The position numbers were made by a program, and so were the translations under genes. A stretch of 60,302 nucleotides of DNA from Clostridium sp. CAG:288 (GTDB taxonomy: Bacteria; Bacillota_I; Bacilli_A; RFN20; CAG-288), in contig FR898162.1 in the NCBI GenBank assembly GCA_000437395.1, forward strand, positions 1 through 60,302, written 5' to 3'. Under the pieces are notes generated by a model. That model saw only the letters and a program-made list of their open reading frames with translations. It searched no databases and was not told the DNA's origin. This document shows positions 16,927 through 25,415 of this stretch, piece by piece. Position 1 is the stretch's first letter; the number at the start of each line of letters is the position of its first letter.

Positions 16927-18096
16927 CTAATCTTTATAACTTTCTAACAAAATATCATATATTTCATTAGAATCAAACCCATGATAGCCAGCATTAGGAT
17001 TAACAAACACACTATCAGATATTTCTTTTAGCATTTCTTTTCCTGTAACACCTAATTCTTTTAGATTATAAACCATTTCTGATTCTTTAATAAACTTTTC
17101 TAATTCATCTATTCCAGCTAATCCTATTTCTATATCAGTTCCTTGTCTATTAACATTAAAAACATTTTTAGCAAACTTTACAAATTTAGCAGGAGCATAT
17201 TTTATTAAATGTCTATAGTATGCAGGTGAAATTGCTGCTAAACCCATACCGTGTGCACAATCAGTATAAGCACCTATTTGATGTTCAATACCATGAACTT
17301 GCCAGTCTCCTTGTTTACCTGCTTCAGTTATTCCATTTAGTGCAAGAGTTGCTATCCACATAATATTACTTCTAGCTTCATAATTTTTTTGATCAACAAT
17401 TGCTTTTTTAGTATTCTTAATTAAGCTCTTTAATAAAGCTTCAATTAAATCATCTGAAACATTATCATCATCGCCAGAAAAATATGTTTCCATTAAGTGA
17501 CTCATAATATCAAAGATACCAGAAAGCATTTGATATTTTGGAACAGTATATGTATAAACAGGGTCTAAAATAGAAAATACTGGTTCTTGATTTTCAAATA
17601 CTCTTCCAGCTTTAATTTTCAAATCTGTATTAGTAATAACTGAACCACCATTCATTTCTGATCCAGTTCCAGCCATAGTTAAAATAGAAGCGACAGGTAT
17701 TGTCTTATTATCTACTTTTTCAAAGTTAAGCCAATAACGTTTAAAAGCATCTCCTTCAGCGTATGTTGAAACAGCTATAGCTTTAGCACAATCGATAACT
17801 GAGCCACCACCAACAGCCAAAATTAAATCAATATTATTTTCTTTACAAGCTTTAGTACCTTCAAGTACTTTAGCATATGTAGGATTTGGCATAACTCCAT
17901 AGACTTCAAAAACTTTTTTATTAGATTTTTTCAAAATCTTAATAACTGAATCGTAAATTCCAGTCTTTTTAATAGAACCACCACCATATAATAGTAATAT
18001 TCTATCTCCATAATTCTCTAGTTCTTTTTCTAAATAAGAAATAGAACCTTCACCAAAGTGAATTTTTGTTCTTGATGCAAAATTAAAATCTTTCAT
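16927..18096 (-). CDS. Iron-containing alcohol dehydrogenase, butanol dehydrogenase (BdhA/YqhD) type
   Basis: 389 residues from the ATG at 18096. An upstream in-frame ATG is part of the GGAGG ribosome site and is rejected. The first residues MKDFNFASRTKIHFGEG and LLLYGGGSIKKTG match the NADPH-dependent BdhA/YqhD branch. GGGSVIDCAKAIA binds the nucleotide. Metal ligands are in FDIMSHLMETYF and in VHGIEHQIGA..DCAHG. It reduces aldehydes to alcohols, a sink for fermentation electrons or reactive aldehydes. It lies behind a promoter with a palindromic operator. Confidence 0.9.
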   Translation of the reverse strand: MKDFNFASRTKIHFGEGSISYLEKELENYGDRILLLYGGGSIKKTGIYDSVIKILKKSNKKVFEVYGVMPNPTYAKVLEGTKACKENNIDLILAVGGGSVIDCAKAIAVSTYAEGDAFKRYWLNFEKVDNKTIPVASILTMAGTGSEMNGGSVITNTDLKIKAGRVFENQEPVFSILDPVYTYTVPKYQMLSGIFDIMSHLMETYFSGDDDNVSDDLIEALLKSLIKNTKKAIVDQKNYEARSNIMWIATLALNGITEAGKQGDWQVHGIEHQIGAYTDCAHGMGLAAISPAYYRHLIKYAPAKFVKFAKNVFNVNRQGTDIEIGLAGIDELEKFIKESEMVYNLKELGVTGKEMLKEISDSVFVNPNAGYHGFDSNEIYDILLESYKD

Positions 18097-18116
18097 ATTA
18101 ACCTCCACATATTAAG

Positions 18117-18145
18117 TTTAAAACCTAAAGTTTACTTTAGGTCAA
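18117..18145 (-). promoter_or_regulatory. Operator-containing promoter of the butanol dehydrogenase gene
   Basis: Minus strand -35 TTGACC (18140-18145), 17-bp spacer, -10 TTTAAA (18117-18122). The palindrome ACCTAAAGT-TT-ACTTTAGGT (18123-18142) covers the whole spacer and half of the -35. A bound repressor would exclude RNA polymerase. It matches neither cre nor a Rex site. Confidence 0.65.
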
Positions 18146-18146
18146 A

Positions 18147-18181
18147 CAAAAAGTTGACAACTTTATAAAAAGCGTCAACTT
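18147..18181 (-). terminator. Terminator of the poly-Ser lipoprotein gene
   Basis: Minus strand GTTGAC-GCTTTTTATAAAGTT-GTCAAC followed by TTTTTG, with extra pairing inside the loop (CTTT/AAAG). Confidence 0.8.
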
Positions 18182-18188
18182 ATTTATT

Positions 18189-19472
18189 TTAGCGATAGGC
18201 TGCTAACATTTCAGCATAGCTATCTCTTTGATCTTTAGAGATCTCGTTTATGCTATTAATTTTAGTAAAGTATGTTGTGAAATTACTCGAACAAGAAGCA
18301 CTTATAATACCAACTTTCATAGAGTAACTTTCAATAACATCAATAGTTTTTAATAAGCCATCTTTATCAACTACAAGAGTAAATTCAGCGCTCTTAAAAG
18401 TTGATTTGTATCCTGACATATGTTGCATTTCGATTGCATATCCTGCTGTAGCATTTATTGAAGTGTCAGAATCTTTGATTGAGACTTTATATGTATACGA
18501 AACATCACCATTTGTCGTTGAGTTCTTAATTGAACTTGTTATAGACTTTGTGTAGTTACTATTTGTTACATTGTAGTTAATTATACCCATTAATGAGTGG
18601 CCAAAAGTATAATTAAACTCATCTGATGTTTGTTTTGTATAATTTCCTTCCCAAGTAACTGAACCTTCATAGCCATTATTACCATTAGTGACTTTTAAGT
18701 CTTTTTTTGAACTTCTATAGCCATAATATCCGCCATTTGCACATTCAATTCTTTGTTCAGCTTTGCTAACCATGTCTGATTTAGTATAAGTTTCAAAATA
18801 AATATTGTTATTATCTTTTACTTTATAAGAAACAGTTGGTTGATTCAATGAAATTCCTACTTTTGCTTTTGTAACACCAGTACAATAAGTAAAGAAGTTA
18901 TTTGATAAATATTGTTCTAAAGCGTGGTTATATAATTCCTTAGCTGAATACATTGAATAATCAACTTTTTCAATTGTAGAAGATGAGCTACTGCTAGATG
19001 AAGAACTTGAAGTTGAAGAACTGCTAGAAGAGCTTGAAGTAGGAGTTGAACTTGAAGAGCTACTAGAAGATGAAGTAGGTGTACTTGTACTACTAGAGGA
19101 GCTTGATAAACTACTACTGCTAGAAGAGCTACTACTGCTACTTGAAGTATTACTTGAAGAACTACTTAAAGAGCTAGAACTACTGCTTACTTCGCTTGAA
19201 CTACTTGATATAGTTGAAGATGAAATAGGACTTGAAGAAGTAGAACTATCTAAGTTACTGCTTGAACTTGTACTGTTAGCAACACTACTTTCACTGCTGC
19301 TACTTGTAGAAGAATTTGATGCGGTTGAAGAATTTATATTTGAAGCACTACTAGTGTTTTTGGAACTAGAAGAACTATTTGAACTTGATGAATTACCTGC
19401 ACTCTCGCCACAACCTGCTAATGTTAATAAAGATAAAATGCTTACGAGAGCGACCGATTTTTTAATTTTCAT
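18189..19472 (-). CDS. Lipoprotein with a poly-Ser stalk
   Basis: 427 residues. Signal peptide with lipobox LAGC (Cys21). Residues about 25-165 are almost only Ser with some Thr, Asn and Pro, a flexible wall-spanning linker. Residues 165-427 form a folded domain with many Tyr, Ser and Asn (VDYSMYSAKELYNHALEQYL and onward) that I do not recognise. The fold may resemble LolA-like or YjgB-like lipoproteins with repeated beta-strands, but this is a guess. Own promoter and terminator. The Ser block uses mixed codons (AGT, TCA, AGC and others), not a simple nucleotide repeat. Confidence 0.75.
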   Translation of the reverse strand: MKIKKSVALVSILSLLTLAGCGESAGNSSSSNSSSSSKNTSSASNINSSTASNSSTSSSSESSVANSTSSSSNLDSSTSSSPISSSTISSSSSEVSSSSSSLSSSSSNTSSSSSSSSSSSSLSSSSSSTSTPTSSSSSSSSSTPTSSSSSSSSTSSSSSSSSSSSTIEKVDYSMYSAKELYNHALEQYLSNNFFTYCTGVTKAKVGISLNQPTVSYKVKDNNNIYFETYTKSDMVSKAEQRIECANGGYYGYRSSKKDLKVTNGNNGYEGSVTWEGNYTKQTSDEFNYTFGHSLMGIINYNVTNSNYTKSITSSIKNSTTNGDVSYTYKVSIKDSDTSINATAGYAIEMQHMSGYKSTFKSAEFTLVVDKDGLLKTIDVIESYSMKVGIISASCSSNFTTYFTKINSINEISKDQRDSYAEMLAAYR

Positions 19473-19490
19473 AAAAAGCCTCCATGCTTA

Positions 19491-19519
19491 AAGATACATA
19501 AATGTAAAATAATAGTCAA
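19491..19519 (-). promoter_or_regulatory. Promoter of the poly-Ser lipoprotein gene
   Basis: Minus strand TTGACT, 17-bp spacer, TATCTT. GGAGG follows before the ATG. Confidence 0.75.
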
Positions 19520-19602
19520 ATATTTTCTCGTCTAATAATTCAGTCATTTAATTATTGATTAAATAAATTATAAAAGTTACAATTTTAAAACGAGGTAATT
19601 TT

Positions 19603-20142
19603 ATGATAGTTTTAGTTGGACCAAGCGCATCTGGAAAAACAGAGGCAGCTAAACTCCTTTATTCAATATATGGTATTAAAAAAGTGATAACTCACACCAC
19701 TAGACCAATGAGAATTGGCGAAAAAGATGATGTTGATTATCACTTTGTTTCTAAAGAAGAGTTTTTAAAATTAAAAGAGAAAAACTACTTTATCGAAACT
19801 ACTTTATATAACGGTAATTATTATGGAACAAGTAAAAGTGAGGTTTCAGATAATAAAGTTTTAATTGTCGATCCTAATGGCGTCAAATCAATACTTTCAC
19901 TAAATGATCCAAGAATAATTATTTTTAGATTAAATGCAGATTCTACAACTAGATTTAATAGAATGATTATAAGAGGAGACAGCATTGAAAATATCGAACA
20001 AAGAATAACTAAAGATAAAGATGTTTTTTCAGAAGATGCTCTTTCTTTCAAATCTATAAATATAGATACAGAAAAAAAGACTTTATTAGAAATAGCAAAA
20101 TTTATCTATGAAACATATCAAGATGAATTGGCTAAACTATAA
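19603..20142 (+). CDS. Guanylate kinase-like protein
   Basis: 179 residues. Walker A GPSASGKT at 6-13. GMP-site features ITHTTRPMRIGE and DVDYHFVS, and the E..YNGNYYGTS segment, are all as in guanylate kinase. The lid and C-terminal part are shorter and more divergent than in housekeeping Gmk (about 205 residues). It may therefore be the cell's Gmk or a paralogue of unknown nucleotide preference. The start has GAGGT upstream. Convergent overlap of six bases with the next gene. Confidence 0.72.
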   Translation: MIVLVGPSASGKTEAAKLLYSIYGIKKVITHTTRPMRIGEKDDVDYHFVSKEEFLKLKEKNYFIETTLYNGNYYGTSKSEVSDNKVLIVDPNGVKSILSLNDPRIIIFRLNADSTTRFNRMIIRGDSIENIEQRITKDKDVFSEDALSFKSINIDTEKKTLLEIAKFIYETYQDELAKL

Positions 20143-20508
20143 AGCAAAATCTTCGGCACCCTCATCAAATGTGGTGTCTTTTTTAATCCAATATTCTCTA
20201 ATTAACGATGCAATAACCAAAAATATTGTCGCTATAAAGAAATAAAAATTAGTTTTTGTTTTTCTATTTTTATAATCAATATATGCTGCCACAGCAAAAT
20301 ATACTGAAACAACAAGATAGACTGTTGATATCAGTTCAGCTTTACTTCTTATTTTCTTTTGCTCTTCACTTGTAGGATTTCTGTTTTCTTTTCCTATTCT
20401 TATCAATGTCTCGTTAATATCTATAGCTAATAATAGTGAGAAAATAACTAAAGCTAGAAGTCCTATTTCAATTTTGTATTTTCTAATATCACTATTTGAA
20501 ATAGCCAT
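20137..20508 (-). CDS. Small integral membrane protein, unknown
   Basis: 123 residues with three probable membrane helices (about 14-32, 59-77 and 86-105) separated by charged loops. I do not recognise a family. Stop codon three bases before the aminotransferase start region in the upstream direction, so it is probably the last gene of the asd-dapF-aminotransferase operon. Confidence 0.6.
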   Translation of the reverse strand: MAISNSDIRKYKIEIGLLALVIFSLLLAIDINETLIRIGKENRNPTSEEQKKIRSKAELISTVYLVVSVYFAVAAYIDYKNRKTKTNFYFFIATIFLVIASLIREYWIKKDTTFDEGAEDFAL

Positions 20509-20511
20509 AAT

Positions 20512-21663
20512 TTAATACTTTACATTACATTCTTTTAATCTGTTATATAAAATATATGGATCTGATTCATTTTTATAAGTTAAAGACATTCTAAAGTAAT
20601 TAACATTTGAGTACGGTACAATCAATATTGAATATTTTTTCTTGATTAAAAATGCAAATTCATTGGCGTCTTTTATAAGCATATTATCAAAATAATTAGG
20701 CACTCTAAAAAATAAATAAAAAGCTCCTGAATATGAATCACCTTTAAAGCCTAATTTATTCATAATATCAATTAATATCTTTGATCTATTTATATATTTT
20801 TCTTTAATTTTATTTGTATCTACATAATCTAAGCAATATTTGTAAGCTAATTGTAGTGGAATAAATTGACCTGAGTTCTCTTGATCACGATATTTTTTTA
20901 CCATATTAATAATAGTCTTTGAACCAGCAACAAAACCTAGTCTTGCTCCTGTCATGCCAAAAGTTTTTGATGCAGAATAAAGCTCAATAATTCTTTCTTT
21001 ATCTACACTTAAAAATGAAAAAGGTTTATCTTCACCGCTTAAATCTATATAAGCTCCATCGTTAATTATATAAAAATCATATTTGTTAGCTAACTTGACA
21101 AGTTTAGATACATATTCACGACTACATTTAGCACCAGTAGGATTATTTGGGTAGTTTAATAAAACCACTTTAACTTTTTTTAGTTCATTTTCTTCAATAG
21201 AAAATATATTTGGAAGATAATTATTTTCATTATTAATAACTAATTCTTTGATTACTCCGCCAAGCATTTTAGCTTTTCTTTGAAAGACATTATATCCTGG
21301 TGTAGTCGAAACAACTAGATCATTAGGATTAATAAGAATAAAAGCAAGACTATTTAAAACTTCTTTTATTCCCATAGATAAAGTTATCTCATCATTATTC
21401 AATCTTACTTCATATTGTTTAAAAGCAAATTTTATAAATGAGTTTATTAGACTATTTTCACCATTTTCAGCATATTTCCAATTATTGTAATTTGTTGATG
21501 AATCATTTAAAATCTCTATAGCTTTTTTACTTATAATAGAATTATCTTGACCTATTCCAAAATCTAATATTTTAAGATTTTTGTTTTCTTTAGTATCGTA
21601 TAAACTTTGAAATCTATTGGTCAAATTTATTTCATTAAGTCTATGCGCAAAAATAGTCTTCAT
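20512..21663 (-). CDS. dapL: Class I/II aminotransferase, probable LL-diaminopimelate aminotransferase
   Basis: 383 residues from the ATG at 21663 (AAAGGTGA upstream; a GTG in that site is rejected). Fold-type I PLP enzyme: NYPNNPTG, YIINDGAY, PLP lysine in SASKTFGMTGARLGF, and the C-terminal FRMSL Arg. The aminotransferase follows asd and dapF, overlapping dapF by 23 bases. This context points to the DapL step, L-tetrahydrodipicolinate to LL-diaminopimelate, and DapF then makes the meso form for peptidoglycan. By sequence alone other class I aminotransferases remain possible. Confidence 0.68.
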   Translation of the reverse strand: MKTIFAHRLNEINLTNRFQSLYDTKENKNLKILDFGIGQDNSIISKKAIEILNDSSTNYNNWKYAENGENSLINSFIKFAFKQYEVRLNNDEITLSMGIKEVLNSLAFILINPNDLVVSTTPGYNVFQRKAKMLGGVIKELVINNENNYLPNIFSIEENELKKVKVVLLNYPNNPTGAKCSREYVSKLVKLANKYDFYIINDGAYIDLSGEDKPFSFLSVDKERIIELYSASKTFGMTGARLGFVAGSKTIINMVKKYRDQENSGQFIPLQLAYKYCLDYVDTNKIKEKYINRSKILIDIMNKLGFKGDSYSGAFYLFFRVPNYFDNMLIKDANEFAFLIKKKYSILIVPYSNVNYFRMSLTYKNESDPYILYNRLKECNVKY

Positions 21664-22375
21664 ATATTTCACCTTTATATACTAGTTTTATAATTCCAGA
21701 TGCTTTTATAAAGTTATTATCTCCTTCAAGATTGATATCTCCACCAATTGTTTTAAACACCATTTTTTGACATCCAAAATTAATTTTATTTAAAAACTCA
21801 TATGCGCTTATAGCTCCCGAAATACAAGAATCAGTTAAACCAACTCCTTTTTCAAAGCTTATAAATGCAAAAGTATTGTTATTAACTTTCATTATTTCAT
21901 GAGTATTCAAATAATCCTTAAAAGATAATCCCACTTCGTAAAGTCGAGCTATATCTATTTTATCAACTAGTTTAATCATATGAAGATTAGGTGCCTTAAT
22001 GATAGCACCGCTATTACTAATCGAAATTATTTCAGGATGCTTAAATTTGACATAATATTCATTATTTAACTTTCCAATTTCATATTTTTCTTTACCTGAC
22101 TCTATTATAAAGTTGTCTTTTTTTATCTTCTTAATATTTATCAAGTGATATGCTAAAGCTCTTAAAGCATTACCACAAACTAAAGCCCTATTTCCATCTT
22201 TATTATATATTTCAAATTTCGCATCATATTTTGATGAAGGTGATATAAAAACAACTCCATCTGCACCAATTTCATTTTCACGACATATTAAAGATATTTG
22301 TTTTGAATCAAGTATGCATTTATCCTCAAAAAATATAAAATCGTTACCTAAAGCGTTATATTTATAAAATATCAT
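21641..22375 (-). CDS. dapF: Diaminopimelate epimerase
   Basis: 244 residues from the ATG at 22375 (AAGGAG lies inside the end of asd; an in-frame TTG nine bases earlier is rejected). N terminus IFYKYNALGNDFIFFED matches the family. Both catalytic Cys are present, in CGNALR and in TDSCISGA. It interconverts LL- and meso-diaminopimelate. It is shorter than the usual 270-280 residues and its second active-site loop is unusual (CISGA rather than CGTGA). Confidence 0.88.
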   Translation of the reverse strand: MIFYKYNALGNDFIFFEDKCILDSKQISLICRENEIGADGVVFISPSSKYDAKFEIYNKDGNRALVCGNALRALAYHLINIKKIKKDNFIIESGKEKYEIGKLNNEYYVKFKHPEIISISNSGAIIKAPNLHMIKLVDKIDIARLYEVGLSFKDYLNTHEIMKVNNNTFAFISFEKGVGLTDSCISGAISAYEFLNKINFGCQKMVFKTIGGDINLEGDNNFIKASGIIKLVYKGEIYEDYFCA

Positions 22376-22380
22376 TTTTG

Positions 22381-23361
22381 TCAACGCTCCTTATAAGTCA
22401 TAAATAGTTCATAACTATTTAAAGCACTACCTATAGTCAAATTATCTGAAGTTATGAAGAACATTAAAGCATATGGACAATTTTTATCTTTCTTAATTCT
22501 TCCAACAAAAACATCTTTAGAATCTTTTACCATAGATGAAGTAACAACGTTAGGAGTTTTAACACATTCTATATTTTCAATAAAAGCTTTAATTCGATTA
22601 AAATCAATCATATCTTTAAATGTTAAATGAACATATGCTGAATGACCATGCTTTACTGGAACGCGAGCACACATAGTTGTTATCTCGACACCATTTAAAA
22701 TTTTTTCTAACTCCAACTCTATTTTCTCTTCTTCGTGAGTAATATTATTTTCATTTTCAACACCGACATATGGAACAATATTATCATATAATCTAATATT
22801 TTCTTTTTTATAAACAAATCTATTTGATATTTTTCCATCTAAATAAATCTCATCGTCACGTTCGCTTTGATACGCCTCTAAAGCTTTTTGACCTAAGCCT
22901 GAAATTGATTGATAAGTTGTTATTATAGCTTTATTGATTGGATATCTTTTATTTAACGGGTATAAAACCCTAGCAATCATAGCTGCTACACAATTTGGAT
23001 TGGAAACAATTCTAACGTTATTTCTAAACATAATTTCTGTATTGGTTTTACTAGCAACTAACGGAACTTCTGGATAAAGTCTAAATAATTCTGAATTATC
23101 TATAAACAAATCTGCATTAACTAAATTAAACCATTTCTTTATAGTATCAGCATCAGTCGTTCCAAAAACAACATCATAGTGTTTTTGCCCTATTTGATCA
23201 TATTTTTTTACAACGTATTCATTATCATCAATAACTAAAGTATCTTCTGAACTTCCAAAAATATCTATTTGACTTATATCTTTATCACTTCTTAAATATT
23301 CTAATAACTTACTACAAACTAATCCTCGACCCATAACTGCAACACTAAATTTATGCACCAT
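22381..23361 (-). CDS. asd: Aspartate-semialdehyde dehydrogenase
   Basis: 326 residues from the ATG at 23361, with AGAGGTG upstream. Active-site Cys in SNPNCVAAMI, substrate-binding TYQSISGLGQKALEA and the His region CARVPVKHGHSAYVHL are typical. It reduces aspartyl phosphate to aspartate semialdehyde, the branch point to DAP, threonine and methionine. It ends with TGA, one of only two TGA stops in intact genes here; dapF begins five bases later. First gene of asd-dapF-dapL. Confidence 0.92.
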   Translation of the reverse strand: MVHKFSVAVMGRGLVCSKLLEYLRSDKDISQIDIFGSSEDTLVIDDNEYVVKKYDQIGQKHYDVVFGTTDADTIKKWFNLVNADLFIDNSELFRLYPEVPLVASKTNTEIMFRNNVRIVSNPNCVAAMIARVLYPLNKRYPINKAIITTYQSISGLGQKALEAYQSERDDEIYLDGKISNRFVYKKENIRLYDNIVPYVGVENENNITHEEEKIELELEKILNGVEITTMCARVPVKHGHSAYVHLTFKDMIDFNRIKAFIENIECVKTPNVVTSSMVKDSKDVFVGRIKKDKNCPYALMFFITSDNLTIGSALNSYELFMTYKER

Positions 23362-23403
23362 TTTACACACCTCTTTATAATCTATTTATGAAGGGGTAAT
23401 AAA

Positions 23404-24012
23404 ATGAACACATTATGCGTGCCTTTAAGAATTTACGAAGATATATTTGGAATTAAATCTTCATATCAAAAGTTTTTTAAACATATCGGAATATCACTCA
23501 TCGGATTAAGTCCAAGTAAATTTGTCAATTATGAGGAGGCGATTAAAAACTCACTTGGACTTTTACTCCCTGGTGGTGGAGATATAAATCCTCAAAGATA
23601 TAACAAAAAAGATGAAGAGGTAAAATACTCTAATCAATTAGATAAAGCAGAAGAAAAATTTTACTTTATAGCTAAAAAGTATGACAAAAAAGTTATAGGA
23701 ATATGTCGAGGTCTGCAAATAATTAACGTCTTTGAAAATGGAACTTTAAAAAATATAGAAAATCATGAAAATATAAATCACATAATAAACTATAAAAAAA
23801 CGAAAATGATAGTTAACTCTTTTCATCATCAAGCTATTGATAAATTGGGTGATAATTTAAAAATAATCGCTACAAGCTCTGATAACATAATAGAAGCTAT
23901 AGAAAGTGATGACAAAAAAACGCTAGCTTTCCAATTTCATCCTGAAAAGCTGCGTTATAACGAACGAAAATACTTTGAAAAAGAAGTTCGAACCTTTTTA
24001 ATAGCTAAATAA
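23404..24012 (+). CDS. Class I glutamine amidotransferase, gamma-glutamyl-GABA hydrolase-like
   Basis: 202 residues of peptidase family C26. Oxyanion region LLLPGGGDINPQRY, nucleophile in IGICRGLQIINV, catalytic His and Glu in FQFHPEKL, and the FHHQAI segment are all present. Relatives (PuuD) split gamma-glutamyl amides. It is shorter than PuuD (about 250). A TATAAT at 23376-23381 and AAGGGG precede the start. Divergent from asd; convergent with glgA, sharing eight bases at the 3' ends. Confidence 0.85.
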   Translation: MNTLCVPLRIYEDIFGIKSSYQKFFKHIGISLIGLSPSKFVNYEEAIKNSLGLLLPGGGDINPQRYNKKDEEVKYSNQLDKAEEKFYFIAKKYDKKVIGICRGLQIINVFENGTLKNIENHENINHIINYKKTKMIVNSFHHQAIDKLGDNLKIIATSSDNIIEAIESDDKKTLAFQFHPEKLRYNERKYFEKEVRTFLIAK

Positions 24013-25414
24013 TATCTTTATATAAAGAAAGATAATTATCCACACTTTTTGACCACGATGAGTCAAACTTCATAGCATTAAGAATAATTTTAACCATATT
24101 CTCTTTTTTGTAACATTCATATGCTAATTTAATAGATTCTTGAAGTCCTTCATCATTATCTTTATCAAAAGAAAATCCAGTTGCCCTATCTTTATCAAGT
24201 TCATAACCTGTGACAGTATCATTTAGTCCACCTACTCTTCTAACTATTGGAAGAGTACCATATCTCATAGCAACTAATTGACCTATTCCACATGGTTCAA
24301 AAACACTTGGCATTAAAAAGAAATCGCTAGCTGCATAAACAATATGAGCTAATTCATCAGAATATCCTTTATAGAATTTAATGTGATTTGGATATTTTTC
24401 AGCTTGTTTTTGAAGCTCATTTTCAAGATCTCTATCACCTTCACCTACAATAAAGACTTGCATATCATAAGTAACTAACAAAGGGATAGATTTGATTATA
24501 TCTATAATTCCCTTTTGTGGTGTAAGTCTTGTTACAACACCAACGACAGGTCCTTTAGGAATACGAGTATATTCAAATCTTTTTTGAAGTTGAACTAAGT
24601 TTTCTTTTTTGCTTTCTTTAAAACTATATATATCGTATTTTTTGGCTATGTATTTATCAGTTGTTGGATTAAATTCGTCTTCATCAATACCATTAACTAT
24701 TCCAACAAATCTATTGCCACGTAAAGCGATAATATTACCTAACCCATTGTAGGAAGTTTTATCTTCCCTCAATTCTTTAGCGTGTGTTACAGAAACAGTT
24801 GTAACAACATCAGTAGTTACTATTGCAGTTTTCAAAAAAGAACAATAATTATTAAATCTCATAGTTCCTTCATCATAAAATGATCTTGGTAAATTAAAGT
24901 AATCCATAATGTAATCAGGTGAGAAATTTCCTTGGAACATTGGATTGTGAATTGTTAGAACAGTCTTTACCTTAATTTTATTTACTTTTAGAAGTAAAGG
25001 AACCATTCCAGCTTGCCAATCGTGAACATGTACAATATCTAAATTTGTTAAATGCTTCTTAACAAATTCAACAGTAGCTAAATCAAATAAAGCAAAGCGT
25101 TCTATATCATCTTCGTAAGAATACAAATGTTCTCTATTAAAATAGACAGCACATCCAATAAAATAGAACTTAACTCCATTTCTTATAGTTTCATAAACAT
25201 CGACATCTTGCATTCTCCAATTCATTTTTACTTTAAATGAAGATATCTTTTTTAAATCGCTATTACTATCTTTTATGCTTTTATAAAGTGGTATGCATAC
25301 ACTGACTTCATTTCCTTTCTTCACCATTTCTTTAGATAAAGAAAAGACAACATCAGCTAAGCCACCTGTTTTAGCAAAAGGTTTACTTTCACCAGAAACG
25401 AATAAAATATTCAT
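24005..25414 (-). CDS. glgA: Glycogen synthase
   Basis: 469 residues, GT5 family. The N-terminal ADP-glucose-binding motif is KTGGLADV (residues 15-22), followed by HVHDWQAGMVPLLL, and the C-terminal half carries VTRLTPQKG and PSVFEPCGIGQL with the catalytic Glu. It adds glucose from ADP-glucose to glycogen chains. Starts one base after glgD; the ribosome site lies within glgD. Confidence 0.95.
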   Translation of the reverse strand: MNILFVSGESKPFAKTGGLADVVFSLSKEMVKKGNEVSVCIPLYKSIKDSNSDLKKISSFKVKMNWRMQDVDVYETIRNGVKFYFIGCAVYFNREHLYSYEDDIERFALFDLATVEFVKKHLTNLDIVHVHDWQAGMVPLLLKVNKIKVKTVLTIHNPMFQGNFSPDYIMDYFNLPRSFYDEGTMRFNNYCSFLKTAIVTTDVVTTVSVTHAKELREDKTSYNGLGNIIALRGNRFVGIVNGIDEDEFNPTTDKYIAKKYDIYSFKESKKENLVQLQKRFEYTRIPKGPVVGVVTRLTPQKGIIDIIKSIPLLVTYDMQVFIVGEGDRDLENELQKQAEKYPNHIKFYKGYSDELAHIVYAASDFFLMPSVFEPCGIGQLVAMRYGTLPIVRRVGGLNDTVTGYELDKDRATGFSFDKDNDEGLQESIKLAYECYKKENMVKIILNAMKFDSSWSKSVDNYLSLYKDII

Positions 25415-25415
25415 A

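Noticed and set aside
19000..19400. CRISPR or tandem DNA repeat
   Set aside because: The apparent repetition is the poly-Ser coding tract with irregular codons; there are no spacers or constant repeat units. No CRISPR array exists elsewhere in the window.
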